Below are positions 43,301 through 56,621 of a stretch of 60,000 nucleotides of DNA, piece by piece (the first letter of the stretch is position 1; every line of letters begins with the position of its first letter). The notes below the pieces were generated by a model. That model was not told the origin of the DNA. It worked only from the letters and a program-made list of their open reading frames with translations, and did not search any database. Origin of the DNA: Liolophura sinensis (taxonomy: Eukaryota; Mollusca; Polyplacophora; Chitonida; Chitonidae); assembly GCF_032854445.1 (NCBI RefSeq), contig NC_088304.1, positions 25,991,704-26,051,703 of the forward strand, written 5' to 3'. A program made the position numbers and the translations under genes.

Positions 43301-46300
43301 CAGGGCCCGAGGACTATCCACAGGCTGCTGGCAGACGTTTATTTCACAAAATAACATAGTCCGATTCCGTCCATGAAGCCAGCTGCACTCAGTAGAAATG
43401 GTAACATTAGGTCAAATGCATATAGGCATCAATGGAGTATTCCGCATATAGTTTAAAAATCATATCTCGTTATTTTTGTAATGTTGGATAACCGAGATAT
43501 TGCAGTTCAAAGTAAGCAAAACCACACACTGGGAAAATCTAACGTGCTGCCATATCATCAGGCGCGAGTTATTTCTATAACCCGAGGCAGTTTCCGCTGA
43601 AGTCACGCAGTCACGCTATTTTGCCTTTTAACCATATGAGTGTTGGGTCAAGTAACTCGACACCCTGTTTCCGATGCCCATAACATGCCGTACCAATGAC
43701 CTAGAAAGAATTCCAGATTTAACGATGATTTACCGAGTTACCAAGCACGTGCGAATAAATTTGGTCTAGGGGTATAGGTTTGTTTCCACCAGACTTCCTT
43801 AATAACTCAGGTTGTATTATTTGTTGTCTTTTCTTTGAATACTGAGACTACAGTATGGAAAGTAAAACCAGTGCGGCGACGACAAGTGTGGAACTTGGCA
43901 AATGGTCACACGTAACCCTTGAAATACTGCCTAGCTCTTGCCAATTTTCCTTATTTCGTGCATTATTTTATGACTGCATTTTTAAGTATCAGAAACTTAG
44001 AAATGGTTTACATTACTTACAATTTACTGGACGGGAGAGATTTCCCCAAAAGCTGTGTTAGCATCGCATTTAATAACAGTAAGATGAAAATAATGTAAAA
44101 TCACTTATGTAGCCTTTGATAATTTTACGATATGAACTTCTGGAGCGATTGGAAGGGACTTACCAAATACATGTAAATTTCAGGGTTTTCACGCTGTATT
44201 CCCATGACGAGAACAAATCGAAATATGTATATCGCGCAGCGCGCCTCCTCTCTGCTTCCACCTCGCTCAGCACGGTCGCCTCAAGATTCGACAGGTCAGG
44301 CTCAGGTTTTCCGTTAAACTTCGCGATTCTCTGGAGGGTTGACTTGGCCTCGTCCACTTTGCCATGCGTGATGAGCCAACGCACGCTCTCTGGGATAAAC
44401 CTACAAAAACATAGATTGATTGGTTGTTGTGTAAGGAATTTTTTGAGTTATACAAAGACACTCAATTTATTACTGACAGTCAATAAACCAAGGAATTGAA
44501 AATATACATAGTTGGAAATCTATTTATTTATTGTGGTTTGGGTTTTGGACGTTGAAAACGTTGAATTTACTCTGGTGATCAAACAAGAATTTGGACTGTC
44601 TGTTCATCAATATATTGCCGAGGTGGTAAAAAACCTTATGCATCCACTCCTACACTTAACTTTTAATCCCTGATTTCTGATATATGTTTCACACAACCGA
44701 TATGGCTTGTGGTGTGCTAGAGTATCAATTCTATATTTATTTATTTATTTATTTATTTATTTCGAGTTTTACTCCATACTCAAGACCATTTCGCCATTTC
44801 CGGCGTTATGGTGTGAAGAACCCGGACAGAGCCCGTGGAAACGCAGGACCATCCTCGTACAACCGGAGAGGACACCGACTTGAGCCAGATTTGAACTCAC
44901 GGCGAGTGCGCGAGTGTACTGGTGAGAGACTTCTGGGTCACTGTGCTACGCTAACACATCAACTACTACAGACACCTTAAAATCATACAGTAATCTGGCA
45001 CACGCGCAAAAAAAAGCATAAATAATGATTCAAGGAACAGCCTTTAGGCCGCCATTTTAACAGATTACACAAATGCTTAACTTTGCCCAGTAGTTCTTTA
45101 GGGCACGGCATTCCAGATATATATTGGTGTGGTCCTCCAGTACATCCCAAAGTCTGCCTTTTTTACAGTTGTCTTTCACATACCTTAAAATTCACGATAA
45201 TCGCTATATACATACATATTTAGCCGAGACTGGAAAGCATATTAACCATATGGTAGGAGTAAAACCTTAAGCACAGTGACGTCACAATGAATATTCAAAA
45301 GAAGGAAAGGAGGCTTTTCCTTGGAGGAACCTAAAATATGGCGGCACTTTCAATGTACGTCGAATCGGTGGATTTTGTAGAAAATGACGATGTTTGAAAC
45401 CGTTTTCCATACAGTTTGTATAACTCTTTTATTTGAGGAATACGTTGTCTCAGTGTGGTCTCTTCTTTTAAATTTTTGAGCAAATGTATCACACTTTGCT
45501 ATTTCCTCAACAAAAACAATACACTTTAGACTTAAAAATCAAAATGGATCTATGAATTCGGACACTGGTACATTTCTCAGTAGGTCTGAACCAAAAGACT
45601 ACAAATAGAGTACTAACCACCAGCTGAGCAGGAGTGGAGCTCCCAGACAAGCAAACGCAACAGACAGATGTCTCCAGTTTGGAATGAGCCAGGAGAGAAA
45701 AGCCAAGGTCATGACTCCTAAAGACCAGAATGGTATCGCCCCTGTCATCGTTCGCCATTTTTTACCCACAAACTCTATGGGTAGAGAAAAATTTACCACG
45801 AGAACGCCCCCGCAGCCGAGTCCCAGCACAAATCTCAGGGCGGCGAAGACTTGCCAGGATGGAGAAAATATGGCGAGAACATCAACAACGAGCACCAGAC
45901 TGTACACCAGGTAAAATGTCTTTTTTCGACCAATGAGATCTCCGAGCTGCCCAGTGACACACGCCCCTAGCAACACCCCGCCCATCTGAATGGTTGTTAT
46001 GGTAGCACTTATCCAGGAACGGTCGCAGACCAGACCAAACTGAAACATCGTGATCGACAGAAGTAAGAAGAATAGAATGCAGCGAAGATGGATAATGCAT
46101 GATATTCAAAGTATGTCAGATAATGTCAGATTTATGGTAGTAAATTTCGAGTGTCAAGAAACTTCTAGTTTAATTTCCCAATATGAGTCGAATGGACATC
46201 CGGTAGACGTAGACTTTGAGGTCTAAACTTTTACGGAATTTTCCTACTGACCTGTGTAGCGACAGTTTCCATGTTTTCATCATATATGATATTGGAACAA

Positions 46301-46566
46301 CTTCCGCCTGTGGATGGATCTGTGCATGACTTCAAAGACCTATTTTCGGCTTGCCAAAAGTGGGGAGATGTCGTGTAGTTCTTGTTGTAGGTAACAGTGT
46401 TGTTGGTAACATCAGAGACACACCACCAATCAGGAACGGCCCCCGCCACAGCCATGAAAACCATCGCCCAAGCAGTCGGTGATTCCGCCAGGTTTATTAA
46501 AACGAAGATAATTACTTGGTATTTCCCAAACGAGCCTAGTTGCTCGATTATGTTCTCCAGCTCCAT
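37140..46566 (-). CDS. SLC22-family organic cation/anion transporter, copy B (complete, 8 exons)
   Basis: Exons: 46566-46252, 46039-45618, 44400-44164, 43086-42952, 42015-41936, 39438-39318, 38785-38713, 37334-37140. All introns are GT..AG and phases agree. The joined frame would be 526 codons plus stop if exon 5 had its full 83 nt; as written exon 5 is 80 nt and shifted inside, so either this copy is damaged or the sequence has base-call errors there. Motifs are as in copy [34 protein letters not shown], then a cytosolic tail ..[15 protein letters not shown].. rich in acidic and polar residues. Compared with copy A I saw Ser54 to Thr in the extracellular loop and Ile to Val in exon 6; other exon differences checked were synonymous. 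Substrate cannot be inferred. Confidence 0.87.
38156..38426 (-). mobile_element. tRNA-derived SINE, family 1, full length (copy B)
   Basis: Same insertion as in copy A; target duplication at 38145-38155 and, with one change (AGTACTGTATG), at 38427-38437. Confidence 0.9.
38713..38785 (-). CDS. SLC22 copy B, exon 7
   Basis: 73 nt, [15 protein letters not shown]..; one synonymous GTG/GTT difference from copy A. Confidence 0.85.
39318..39438 (-). CDS. SLC22 copy B, exon 6
   Basis: 121 nt, same borders as copy A; GGWISIQV of copy A is GGWVSIQV here. Confidence 0.85.
40530..40900 (+). repeat. R1 upstream-module fragment (copy B)
   Basis: Counterpart of 3151-3295 extended with blocks GCAGTGGTGTTAATTGCAAT and CCTCACTGGTCTAGAAATAT that also occur at 29,520 and 18,995. 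Confidence 0.6.
40976..41353 (-). mobile_element. tRNA-derived SINE, family 2 relative (ATCC tail), copy B only
   Basis: Read on the minus strand: tRNA-like head GGTTAGATCGCCCGCCTC with B box GGATCAAACCC, central block GACCCGGTGTCAGTATAATG shared with family 2, then TTAAGTACGACGCTAAACCC and an (ATCC)n tail (40976-41035). Absent from copy A. Confidence 0.85.
41379..41660 (+). mobile_element. SINE family 1, full length (copy B)
   Basis: Head ACTCCGTGGCCTGAGGGG, B-box-like GAGTTCAAGTGG, core ending GTACAGCGTAAAACACCAAT and AAATA tail. Intact counterpart of the truncated element at 3296-3535. Confidence 0.85.
41936..42015 (-). CDS. SLC22 copy B, exon 5 (three single-base losses)
   Basis: 80 nt instead of 83. 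Against copy A it lacks one base in each of three short runs (CC, AAAA, GG on the coding strand). The net loss is one codon, but between the first and last loss about 15 residues of TM9 are read out of frame before SASLSVV resumes. Splice sites are intact. Base-call error in homopolymers is the simplest reading; real damage is the alternative. Confidence 0.75.
42952..43086 (-). CDS. SLC22 copy B, exon 4
   Basis: 135 nt, TM7-TM8 with [10 protein letters not shown]. The coding sequence matches copy A although the intron just past the donor differs (see findings). Confidence 0.87.
43214..43350 (-). mobile_element. SINE family 1, 3' fragment (copy B)
   Basis: Counterpart of 5087-5222, slightly closer to the consensus core. 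Confidence 0.75.
44164..44400 (-). CDS. SLC22 copy B, exon 3
   Basis: 237 nt, FIPESVRWL to FTCIW; same protein as copy A with synonymous changes near the 'NGKPEPDL' segment. Confidence 0.88.
44733..44975 (-). mobile_element. SINE family 1, divergent subfamily (copy B)
   Basis: Same insertion as 6607-6812 with more of the head (GTTAGCGTAGCACAGTGACC on the minus strand). Confidence 0.75.
45618..46039 (-). CDS. SLC22 copy B, exon 2
   Basis: 422 nt with the MFS signature [11 protein letters not shown] and TM2-TM6; same borders and reading as copy A. Confidence 0.9.
46252..46566 (-). CDS. SLC22 copy B, exon 1 (coding part)
   Basis: 105 codons, donor gtcagt. Same N-terminus, TM1 and loop as copy A with one amino-acid change (DVTNN for DVSNN). 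An upstream acceptor would open the exon at 46591. Confidence 0.87.
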
Positions 46567-46842
46567 GACTTCCCGTGGGGTGCCAAAGACTCTGAAAATG
46601 TATGAAAGCTAAAATGAGTGTTTTCTAATGCATACTAGAAATATCCATAGTATTTCTGTGTAATGATACCTCTGTTTATGGGTGTTTTATATAGCCAGAA
46701 AACACCATTTGATGATTGAGTGTTTGGTTTAATGTAAAGAGCATTTTGGGAACTTTCTGATTGTGTTACACAGTCAGTATAGCTTCCATTATTTGAGTAC
46801 AAATTTCCTTTCTTGCGCGTTATCGGTAACCCACTTCTTTTA

Positions 46843-47083
<241 letters not shown>

Positions 47084-47964
47084 GTGAACATACATTTTCT
47101 AGCATGTTTGATATGCCAAGGTTATTTCTGTATGAAACATTTATGTTGTGTGTGTGCCCAATTGCCGTTGCTGCTATGCTATTCCTGACATGGCAGAGTG
47201 GGCAAACGGAGAATTTCCAATGCAATTCACGTCACATGCAGTTTTTAAATACTACATGCATCTAGTTGCGTGCACGGCTGAGATTCGGATGAAGAGTCTG
47301 ATTAAGTGTGTGACGGATTGTGGTGAAGTCTATTCTAAAGTGTCCGGTTGAGAATCTGGTTGATTGTTTATTTGGGAGATTAGTTGAGTATCTGCTGGAC
47401 TATTTGGTTGAGTGTTTAGTTGAGCGTCAGGCGTGAGTCGGGGTTGGGTGGAGGTATCGATGGTTACATGTAATAGTTAGTTTGAGTGTTTGGGCATCGA
47501 GTGACTGAGTATCGGACAGGGCGATGCTTTAAGTGAGTGCGTGTATGCCTGTGTGCGTGTGTGTGTATTACATGGAATGACAGATGAACAGATTCACGGA
47601 CTAGCTTACATATACTTACCCTGGCAAAAGCTGTTGATCCAAACTTCGTTATCGTTAGTGTGCACTCTGAGCCACGCTATTGCTGTATGTACATGCATAT
47701 ACACCTCTGTTAAGTATGTAAATTATGATATACAGATACTAAAGTACTTAAAGTACTACGAAATAAAACATGACCCGTTGTTTGCGCTCTGGCGGTATAT
47801 CACTAAACAAATTCAAAAGCATTGACGTGAATATCCATTCGCAATGGATACAGGGATATCTTAGCCGGCTACAGAGATAGAAAACAATACACCCTGACAT
47901 AAAAAAATCCAAAATTGTATTTTACTGCGATTTATGATCAGGCGCTCATATCAATTACACACCC

Positions 47965-49558
47965 CACGTATTGTTATGATAACGGTGGTAGCTCAGCGAG
48001 TGTATACTGGTGGCACTGCATGAGCTGGTGCATGGAAGGCGGTACTGACTGAGCGACTGCATGCAAGGCAGTAATGGCTGATCTAGTGTATGCGAGTGCA
48101 TGCAATGCGGTAGTGACTGACGTAGTGTTTGCAGGACGGTACTGACTGAGCTAGTGTATGCAAGATGGTACTGACTGAGCGAGTGTGTGCAAGGCGGTAC
48201 TGACAAAGCTGGTGCATGGTGAGCGGCACTGTCTGAGGAAGTGTATGTAAGGCAGTGCTGACACGTATTGTTATGAAAACGGTGGTAGGTGAGCGAGTGT
48301 ATACAGGGTGGTACTGTTTGATCTGGTGCACAGAAGTCTGTACTGGCTTAGCGACTGTAAGGAAGGCGGTAATGGCTGATCTACTATATGTAAGGCGGTA
48401 CTAACTGAGCGAGCGCATGCAAGGCGGTAGTGACTGAAATGGTGTTTGCAAGACGGTACTAACTGAGATAGTGTATGTAAGGTGGTACCAACTGAGAGAG
48501 TGTATGCAAGGCAGTACTGACTGAGCGAGTGTGTGCAAGGCAGTACCGATCAAGCTGGTGCATGGAGGGCGGTACTGATTGATTAAGCCTGTGTGTGAAA
48601 GGTGGTGCAGGCGAAACGGGCCTAGGCACGACGGTATTGTACTGATTGAGTGAGTCTATGCAAGACGAGTGTAAGCCAGGCCATACGAACTGAGCAAGTT
48701 TAAACAAGACTGTACTGACCTAGCAAGTTTGTTCCAAGGCGGTGCTGACTTACAGAGTGTATTTAAGGCGACACTGACCAAGCGAACGTATGCATGCCGG
48801 GACTGATTGAGCCAATCAAGGCGGTATTGACCAAGCTGGTGCGAGGAATGCGGTACTGACTGCGCGAGTGTGTGTAAGACAGTGCTGACCAAGCTGGTGC
48901 ATCGAAGGCGGTACTGACTGAGCGAGTGTATGCAAGGTGATACTGACTGAGCGAATGTATGCAAGGCGGTACTGACTGAACGAGTGTATGCAAGGCGGCA
49001 ATGACTGAGCGAGTGTATACAAGGCGGTACTGGTTGAGCAAGTGTATGCAAGGCGGCACTGACTGAGGGAATATATGCAAGGCGACACTGGCTGAGCGAA
49101 TGTATGCAAGGCAGCACTGGCTGAGCAAGTGTATGTAAGACTGTACTGACTAAGCGAGTGTATGCAAGGCGGTACTGACTGAGCGAGTGTAAATTAGGTT
49201 GTAATGACTGAGAGAGTGTATGCAAGGCGGTACTGACTGAGCGAGTATATAGCCAGGTGGTATTAACTGCGCAAGTGTAGTATATACCAGGTATATACAA
49301 GGTGGCACTGATTGACCAGGTATATACAAGGCTGTACTGACTGACCAGTGTATATACAAAGCGGCACTTACCGACCAAGTATATACAAGGCGATAATGAC
49401 CTACCAGGTATATATAAGGCGGCACTGACTGACCAGGTATATACAAGGCGGCACTGACTGACCAGGTATATACAAGGCGGTACTGACTGACCAGGTATAT
49501 ACAAGGCGGTACTGACTGACCAGTATATACAAGGCGGCACTGACTGACCAGGTATATA
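47965..49558. repeat. 29-bp minisatellite, copy B
   Basis: Same array as 9480-11055 with nearly the same unit count and order; small differences (for example CAGGTGG for CAGTGG near 49,257). Confidence 0.93.
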
Positions 49559-51045
49559 TGTTACAGTCAATCTGTGTAATCAATCATTACACGTAATGAC
49601 TAAACAAATCAGTCATTTCGTGAAGTGCCTGTGAGCACCAGGCAATACAAGTAATGACAAAAAGTTTGTCATTACACGAAATGACTAAAAACTATGCCTT
49701 TCTTCTACACAAAATGCCTGAATGCAAATTCTGCAAACCAAGCAATGTGTGTAACACATAAAACGACAATGTTGTTGTTATTTGATGAATCTCATCTCGA
49801 TACCAGTATGATTTTACTATCATACAACAAGTGGTACAGTGGTTACAGATGTAATATGGCCTTTTTAAACACGTCAAATGAAAAGTTCTTAAGCGTGAGA
49901 GTGGCTTCCCTAAGTGAGTGGCTTCCCCAAGTGACTTCTTCTTAATTCCCTAGCACATGACAATTAAGCCCCGAAACTGTGTCTTCCCTCCAGGAGCTTT
50001 ATACCCAAAGTGACTTCTTAATCCTCCAAACCTTTGGCTTAGAAAATTTTCCCATATAACCTGCATTGTAACAGAACCAACACAAACCACCACTCAGGAA
50101 CCGACACAAACTACAGATATGGGCTTTGCACCTCCAGCTAGTCTGCCAGTTGATCAAATGAGTAGTGACAATGATCCAGCTGTAGTATCCTCAGATTTAT
50201 TAAGTGACCGCTTACAAAACATTTCAAGTGAGAGAAAGGTTGCCAGCTCTGCCCAGATGACACAAGCTCAACGTATGGTCAAGAGGAGTCGTGTGGAACT
50301 AGCCAGTGGTAAGGTGGGGGACAATGTGGCTGTACCTATTCTTCTTGTGGATAGGGGACGTGGTGATTCACGTAATATTCTGGGATTGACAATGGACCGT
50401 TATGAGAATGACATGTACACCATTTGTGTTAAAGCTGGGATTCTGAAAGGAAAGTTTTCACGCAATCAGTTTGATTTGTGTCCCCAGCATTTACTTACTG
50501 ACTCTGATGTAGACTGTACAAAGAAGGTAACACTACGCCAGGCTGTACATATGGAATTAAGCTGTGGTGGTCAGGGATATGCACGGTGCAATTGTGCAGG
50601 CTCCAAGAGATGTGGAACCAATAGGTGGAAGTGTTTTAAAAATGAAATAAAATGCTCCAGCCGATGTCACAGCAGCCTAATGTACAAATATAAATGACTC
50701 GTGATACTAACCAACTACATGTAGTATTTTGTAAAGTGAACTGACTGTAAGACTTTCATTATGTATGATTTTAACCGTGATGTATGACTTCATTTTGTGT
50801 TTTTGACTTTACTTCATGATTTACTTCATCATGATCAATTGTCCATAATCTCGTTACATTCATCTGATGTTTTACAGCCTTTAGTCATTTCACGTTATGC
50901 CTGATCATGATTTTTAGTCATTTCGCGTAATGACTGGAATTTTTAGTCATTACACGTATTGCCTGGTGCTCACAGGCACTTCACGAAGTGACTAATTTGT
51001 TTAGTCATTACGCGTAATGACGGATTACACAGATTGACTGTAACA
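49559..51045 (+). mobile_element. Ginger-like DNA transposon, copy B (1,487 bp)
   Basis: Same element, same insertion point and same TATA flanks (49555-49558, 51046-51049) as copy A, so it was present before the two large copies separated. Differences are a few substitutions in the subterminal palindromes (for example GCG/ACG variants) and one-base indels. Confidence 0.8.
50119..50697 (+). CDS. C-terminal remnant of Ginger/KRBA2-type transposase, copy B
   Basis: 192 codons, identical to copy A except RVELASG for RVKLASG. Same Cys-rich end with Trp at position 170. No integrase core. See the copy A entry for family reasoning. Confidence 0.65.
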   Translation: MGFAPPASLPVDQMSSDNDPAVVSSDLLSDRLQNISSERKVASSAQMTQAQRMVKRSRVELASGKVGDNVAVPILLVDRGRGDSRNILGLTMDRYENDMYTICVKAGILKGKFSRNQFDLCPQHLLTDSDVDCTKKVTLRQAVHMELSCGGQGYARCNCAGSKRCGTNRWKCFKNEIKCSSRCHSSLMYKYK

Positions 51046-51323
51046 TATACAAGGCGGTACTGACTGAGTCAGAGTGTGGAAAGTGAGGGAAACATTTAAA
51101 ATAAAGCAAACTTCACATGGAAGGCTGTGAGAGCGTATTTGTAAATTTGAACAGGTTAGTGATCTGTTATCTGTAAACAATTCAAATATATCAAAAACTC
51201 TGAAGGATATTTAGCTGCCTTCGCTGAATTTAAAGGAATATTATGAACGCTATTCAGAAGATCACAGATTCTTCATGCAGATATATTCCGTGCAGGTACA
51301 TTGTCTCTGCACTTATATCTGTT

Positions 51324-51698
51324 CACCGTCTCGGATAGCACAGTTGATAGAGCGTCTGATTCGGGACCGGTAGATCCAGAATCAATCCTTGATCGAGCCA
51401 CACCTGAGACCTTAAAAGAGGAAGTTGTAACTTCCTCGCTTGGCGTTTGGCATGAAGGGATAGTGCAACGACTGGTTGACCCGTATCAGTATAATGGCTC
51501 GGGCGGGGCGGCTTACTTGCCTTCGGTAAGTCGTCTCAGTGAAGCAGGGAGCACTAAATAAAAAAGTGGTGGAAATCCGTCCTGCAACAAGGAGGCACAT
51601 TTCACGTACATGTAATGTACCTTAAGGATTCCTTCGTCGTCATATGACTGAAAAATTGTTGAGTACGACGTTAAACCCCAAGCACTCACTCACTCACT
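51324..51698 (+). mobile_element. tRNA-derived SINE, family 2 (ACTC tail), copy B
   Basis: Counterpart of 12823-13195, nearly identical, one extra A in GCAACAAGG. Confidence 0.85.
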
Positions 51699-51894
51699 AT
51701 ATTTTTACAAACAACAAACGCTTTCCTTTCTGACTGACTTTACGACAACAGGGATAATTTCTTTTTTGACAAATTATACTTACTTGGATAGCCGACTAGC
51801 TCTGAGTATGGAGTGTGCACGTCTTGCCTTGTAGGATTTGTGTTATGTGACGATTTCAATCAAAGTCACAAGCTATTATTGCAAAAACTAATGT

Positions 51895-52540
51895 GTCACG
51901 CCCCCTAGAGATAATTACAGATCGTACAATCCCACTGGCACTCTCCTTCGCGATTGCATCTAATTCCACTTAACCTGGGGTTAGAGGTGTATATTCATCG
52001 TGTTGAATTGGGTCACCACGTTCGAAATTGCAATCAAAGTACAACTAAAATACATAGTTTGTTATCGACAACGTTTAAACTAGCATGTTATACAGTTTAA
52101 ATTTTCATTTCACTCATTTGCCCAGCACATGCCTATTGCTTTTCAAACATTATGGAAAACTGTGGATCGCTTCTCTTTGTATGATTCCGTCCTCATTTCG
52201 TACTTTACATGCTTTCTTGTTCTCTGATGGCTTGTGTTAAATGTTGTTTTGGGAATTGGCCTTGCGAGTATTGACCTGGGACGTCCATATTGGATGCCGA
52301 CTGATATACGAATGTCTGCTTCGACGCACATACTCAGGTTTCCTTTTATATTCTGAAGGAACACATTTAAAATAAATACATTCATTATTATTATTTAACA
52401 TGCTGTATGTTAGTCTCTGTGTGTTACTTTACCAGCTTGTTTTAGACTACGAACAGCATCTATTACAAACCTTACAAATACATCTAGCGCAGTTGATTGA
52501 AAATATGTTGCGATGTCTTCTGTGGAAGCACGTGGTCATA
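51895..52540 (+). repeat. Interspersed repeat R1, copy B-1
   Basis: Counterpart of 13392-14035. Confidence 0.7.
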
Positions 52541-52616
52541 CAAATGCTTAAATAGTAGCAAACTACGCGACCTTAGCACCATGGGTTAAGCAATATTAGT
52601 TTTAAAAAGTGCAACA

Positions 52617-54040
52617 GTAACCACTCACTCCCTTGTTTCATTCTCTTACTCACTCCCTGGTGTATTCACCCGCACCCTTACTCCCTAGTTTATTCACTCA
52701 CTCACTCCTTACTTTACCCATTCACTCCCTGTTTTACTCGATTGATTATTCACTTACTCACTACCTAGTTTACTCCCAAGTTTACTTACTCACTTACTCA
52801 CTCGCTCACCCAATCACTCAATGAATTACTCACTCACATACTCACTCACTTACTCGCTCCCTGGTTTATTCATTCACTAACACACTCCCAGGTTTACTCA
52901 CTCACTCCCTGTTTTACTATAGTTTACTTATTCACTTCCTGGATTACTCACTTACTTCCTGGTTTACTCACTCACTCCCTGGTTTACTCACTCACTCCTT
53001 TTTTACTCACTATATTACATGCTCCCTACGTAATTTACTCACTCGCTCACACACTCCATGGTTTACTCACTCACTCCCTGGTTTATTCACTCACTCCCTG
53101 GTTTACTCACTCACTCCATGGTTTACTCACTCACTCATTCCTTAGATTACTCAATCACTCCCTGGATTACTCTCTTATTCACTCACTCCATGAATTATTT
53201 ACCTAATCCCTGGATTACTCAATCACTCCCTGGACTCATTCACTTACTCCCAGAGTTGCTCACGCACTCACTCACTCATTCCCTGGAATACTCACTCACT
53301 CAGGCACTCCCTGATTTATTAACTCACTGCCGGGTTTACCCATTTACACTCCCTGGGTTACTCAGTCACTCCCTGGTTTATTCATTCACTCACTCACTCC
53401 CTGGTTCAGTCACTCCCTGGTTTACTCACTTGCTTACTCACTCACTGAATTACTCACTCACTCCCTGGTATTACTCGCTCACTCCTTCAATTACTAGCTC
53501 ACTACCTGGACTACTCGCTCACTCCATGGTTTACTCACTACCTCACTTCCTAGTTCACTCACTGACTTCCTGGTTTAATCAACTACTTACTAACTCCATG
53601 AATTAATAACTCACTCTCTGGTGTTACTCGCTCACTCCTTGGGTTACTCACTCCATCCCTCCCTAACTTGGTTTCTCACTCGCCCACTCCCTGGTTACTT
53701 TCTCGCTGGTCTCTGGTTTAGTCACCTATTCACCCCTTGGATTACTCACTCCCTCCCTGGTTTATTCAGTCACTCCATGGATTATTCAGTCACTCCTGGT
53801 TATTCAGTCACTCCCTGGATCACTAAATCTTTCCATGGTTTACTCACTTACTCACTCCCTGGTTTATTCAGTCACTCTCTGAATCACTCAGTCACTCAAT
53901 GGTTTACTCACTTACTCACTCCCTGGTGTACTCACTCGTTCACCCCCTGGTTTACTCACTCGCTCAATCAGTTCATGGTTTACTCACTCACTTACTCAGC
54001 CTCTGGATTACATACTCATCCCTGGTTCACTTGCATACTC
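52617..54040. repeat. ACTC-rich minisatellite, copy B
   Basis: Counterpart of 14110-15535; scattered one-base indels change which artefactual frames are open. Confidence 0.92.
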
Positions 54041-54514
54041 ACATTAAACGTAGATTTATTGAAAAGGTACATAGCAGACCAGTCAGTGGTTTACAGAGTG
54101 AAGTATACAGTATATATTTTGGTGGATGTATGAAAAGAAATACAAGTATACAATATTTAGACAGCAGAAATGTGGAGATGTAAGACAATGGAAACATCCG
54201 CATGATATAATGAAAAATTGCAAATATAAAATTGCACATACATATGAAATAATTGAAGACTATATGGAATTTAGAATTAATCCTTTTGTAATTAAGAAAT
54301 AATTATTGGTTTGGAAATGATAATTTTGGTTATAGTTATGGCTATTGTTATTCAACATCTCTTACCGCCTTTGGTCAGCATGGGCGATGGGGTATTTCAC
54401 AGGTAGCAAGCATAATTTACATACCTCAAATCTTAATTTTGATAAAATGCAACGTATATAAAAACACATATTTTCCAGCAGATTTATATAAACATACGCA
54501 AGTCTGCACATTCG

Positions 54515-54610
54515 AATACACATAGATGTATCTGTAGATACACACACACATAAATGCGTCTGTAGATATACATAGACATAGATGCATGTGTAGATATACA
54601 CACATAGATT
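54515..54610. repeat. ~30-bp tandem repeat, copy B (three units)
   Basis: Counterpart of 15995-16122 lacking one unit. Confidence 0.8.
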
Positions 54611-54639
54611 TAATCGATCAGTCCCAAGACCATTTAGTA

Positions 54640-55140
54640 CTGCCTGTGTGAGCCAGAAGGCGATTCGACAGTAATTCGACTGTAGCGCCAACTGGACTCA
54701 GATAGTGTCAACTTTGGTTTCAGGTGAAAGGGAATCTGAAGTAATGTATATGTTGTAAATCTGGCTGCTGTCGGGGCTTTGGCATTACCTTGGTCAGCCA
54801 GTAGACGATTCGACTGTAGCGACCCCTGGGATCAGATGGTGGCAACTTCAGCGTGAGGTGAAGGGGGATCAAAAGAGGTGTATACTGTAAAAATTTGGTT
54901 GCTATGTGTGAGGCAGAAGGCGATTTGATGGCGATTAAATTGTAACGCCCTGAGAAGTCAGATGGTGTGAACTTTGTGAAAGACGATCAGCAGTGATGTA
55001 CATTGTATGTTTGGTTGCTCTAGCTCATTTACTGTGCGAGTCAGAGATTCTACGGAGATGCAGTTGTAGCAGCCCCTGGCAACTTTGGTGTAAGGTGAAA
55101 GAGGATCAAAAGAGGTATATATTCTGCAAAATTCGCTGTT
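54640..55140 (+). repeat. Degenerate 110-150-bp tandem repeat, four units, copy B
   Basis: Counterpart of 16149-16660 with several homopolymer indels. Confidence 0.7.
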
Positions 55141-55846
55141 GTATATTTCAAAGGATGAGAGATATTTGAATGTTAATGTGTGAAAAGATAATGACTGGTC
55201 CCTTTGAATCGCCTACCGAGAAGTTCTGCTTGACCTTAAGACAGGAACATTATATACTGCCGGAAAGCTGTGTTCGGAGAGAGTACTGTTTCACATTAGG
55301 GCGGAAGCGCCGATAATGCCGAAAAGATTTGTTTCGCTTTAGTATAGGAATTCTGTTTGACTTCAACATAAGGCTGTCGGGCATTGTCAAGAATGTCTGA
55401 TTTGTTTAGAGATGTAGTGCCGAGAACAGATAACACTCCTAGTGCTTTTGAAGGACTAAGTGTTCCTTGCAGCACGGTTGAAGTAAGGGCTAAAAATGTA
55501 ATCAAAACAAGCAGCACATCAACCTGTATACAAAGATACATAATACCCCGAATATCTTCAAGTTCAGATAAAATGCTGTGTGAGACCTATTCTGAGTGTA
55601 AGATCAAAGGGTGGGTTTAATGAGTTTTCCTCACAAGAACAAAGCACAATAAGAGTAGATATCACATCACAGTTTTTCCTCTTTTTACTCTCTGTTTTAG
55701 ACTACGTCATCCCTAAAAGCTTTATTCTGTTCTGAAACTTTTTTCATCCCAAATCACATAATAGGTTGTACGTTTGAGCTAACTGTAGGTATGACCCACG
55801 AAATTTACCTACATATGCGAACATATTCAGTTATACAACACTAACC

Positions 55847-56621
55847 TTACACGTTGAGATCACACGGTGAAATACGGTCTCTTGTCAATGTACCATAGTC
55901 AGGGTTTTATTCTAATTGTTCATATACACGCTTAAACGGTAGTAAATTATACGCCCGGAGAAATTACAGACCATCAAAATTCACTGACACCCTCATTCAT
56001 GATTGTATATAATTTCGCTTTACCTGGGGCTAGAGACCTATATTCATCGTGTTGAATTGGATCACCGGTTTTGATATATGAACTGTTGCAATCAACGCGC
56101 AACTGAGATATGTATCTTATTATCGACATTAGTATGGTACAAGATTTAAATTTCAGTCATTCGCCTAGAACCTTGCGCCTTTCCAACATTGAAAACTGTG
56201 GATTTCCTTTTTTCGTACTTTACATGCTTTCTTTTGTTCTTTGGTGATTTGTGTTAAATGTCGTTTTGGCAACTGGCCTTGCGATTAGTTGCTCGGAGCG
56301 TCCTTATTTGTTGACGACTGATAGATTCAACACATAGATTCCAGTTTTTTAAAAATATTTTAAGGAGAGCATAAAAATAAATACATTTATTATTATTATT
56401 TAATATCTTTTAATATATTTCTTTCCGTGTGTTCCTTAATCAGCTTCTCTTAGACTGGACACAGCGATGTGACACAAGCAAATAATGTAATATATTAGGC
56501 AACACTTACTATAAAAATTTGTTACAAGTACATAAACAAGCCCCAAATACAAACCTTACAAATACATTTGGCGCCGCTGATTAAGAAAATGGTGCGATGT
56601 CATCGCCGGAAGCACTTGGTC
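55847..56621 (+). repeat. Interspersed repeat R1, copy B-2
   Basis: Counterpart of 17360-18133. Confidence 0.7.

Noticed and set aside
48656-49570. 304-codon minus-strand open frame with repeated SVSTALYIPGQSVPPC
   Set aside because: Product of the 29-bp minisatellite, whose unit length cycles through all frames without stops; in copy A the same stretch is broken.
53058-54133. Plus-strand frames of repeated LTHSLPGLLTHS
   Set aside because: ACTC/CCTGGTTT minisatellite read as protein; frames change between copies through one-base indels.
55384-55620. 78-codon plus-strand frame in copy B
   Set aside because: Broken by one-base indels in copy A (16,917-17,140) and without family resemblance; no splice-bounded structure.
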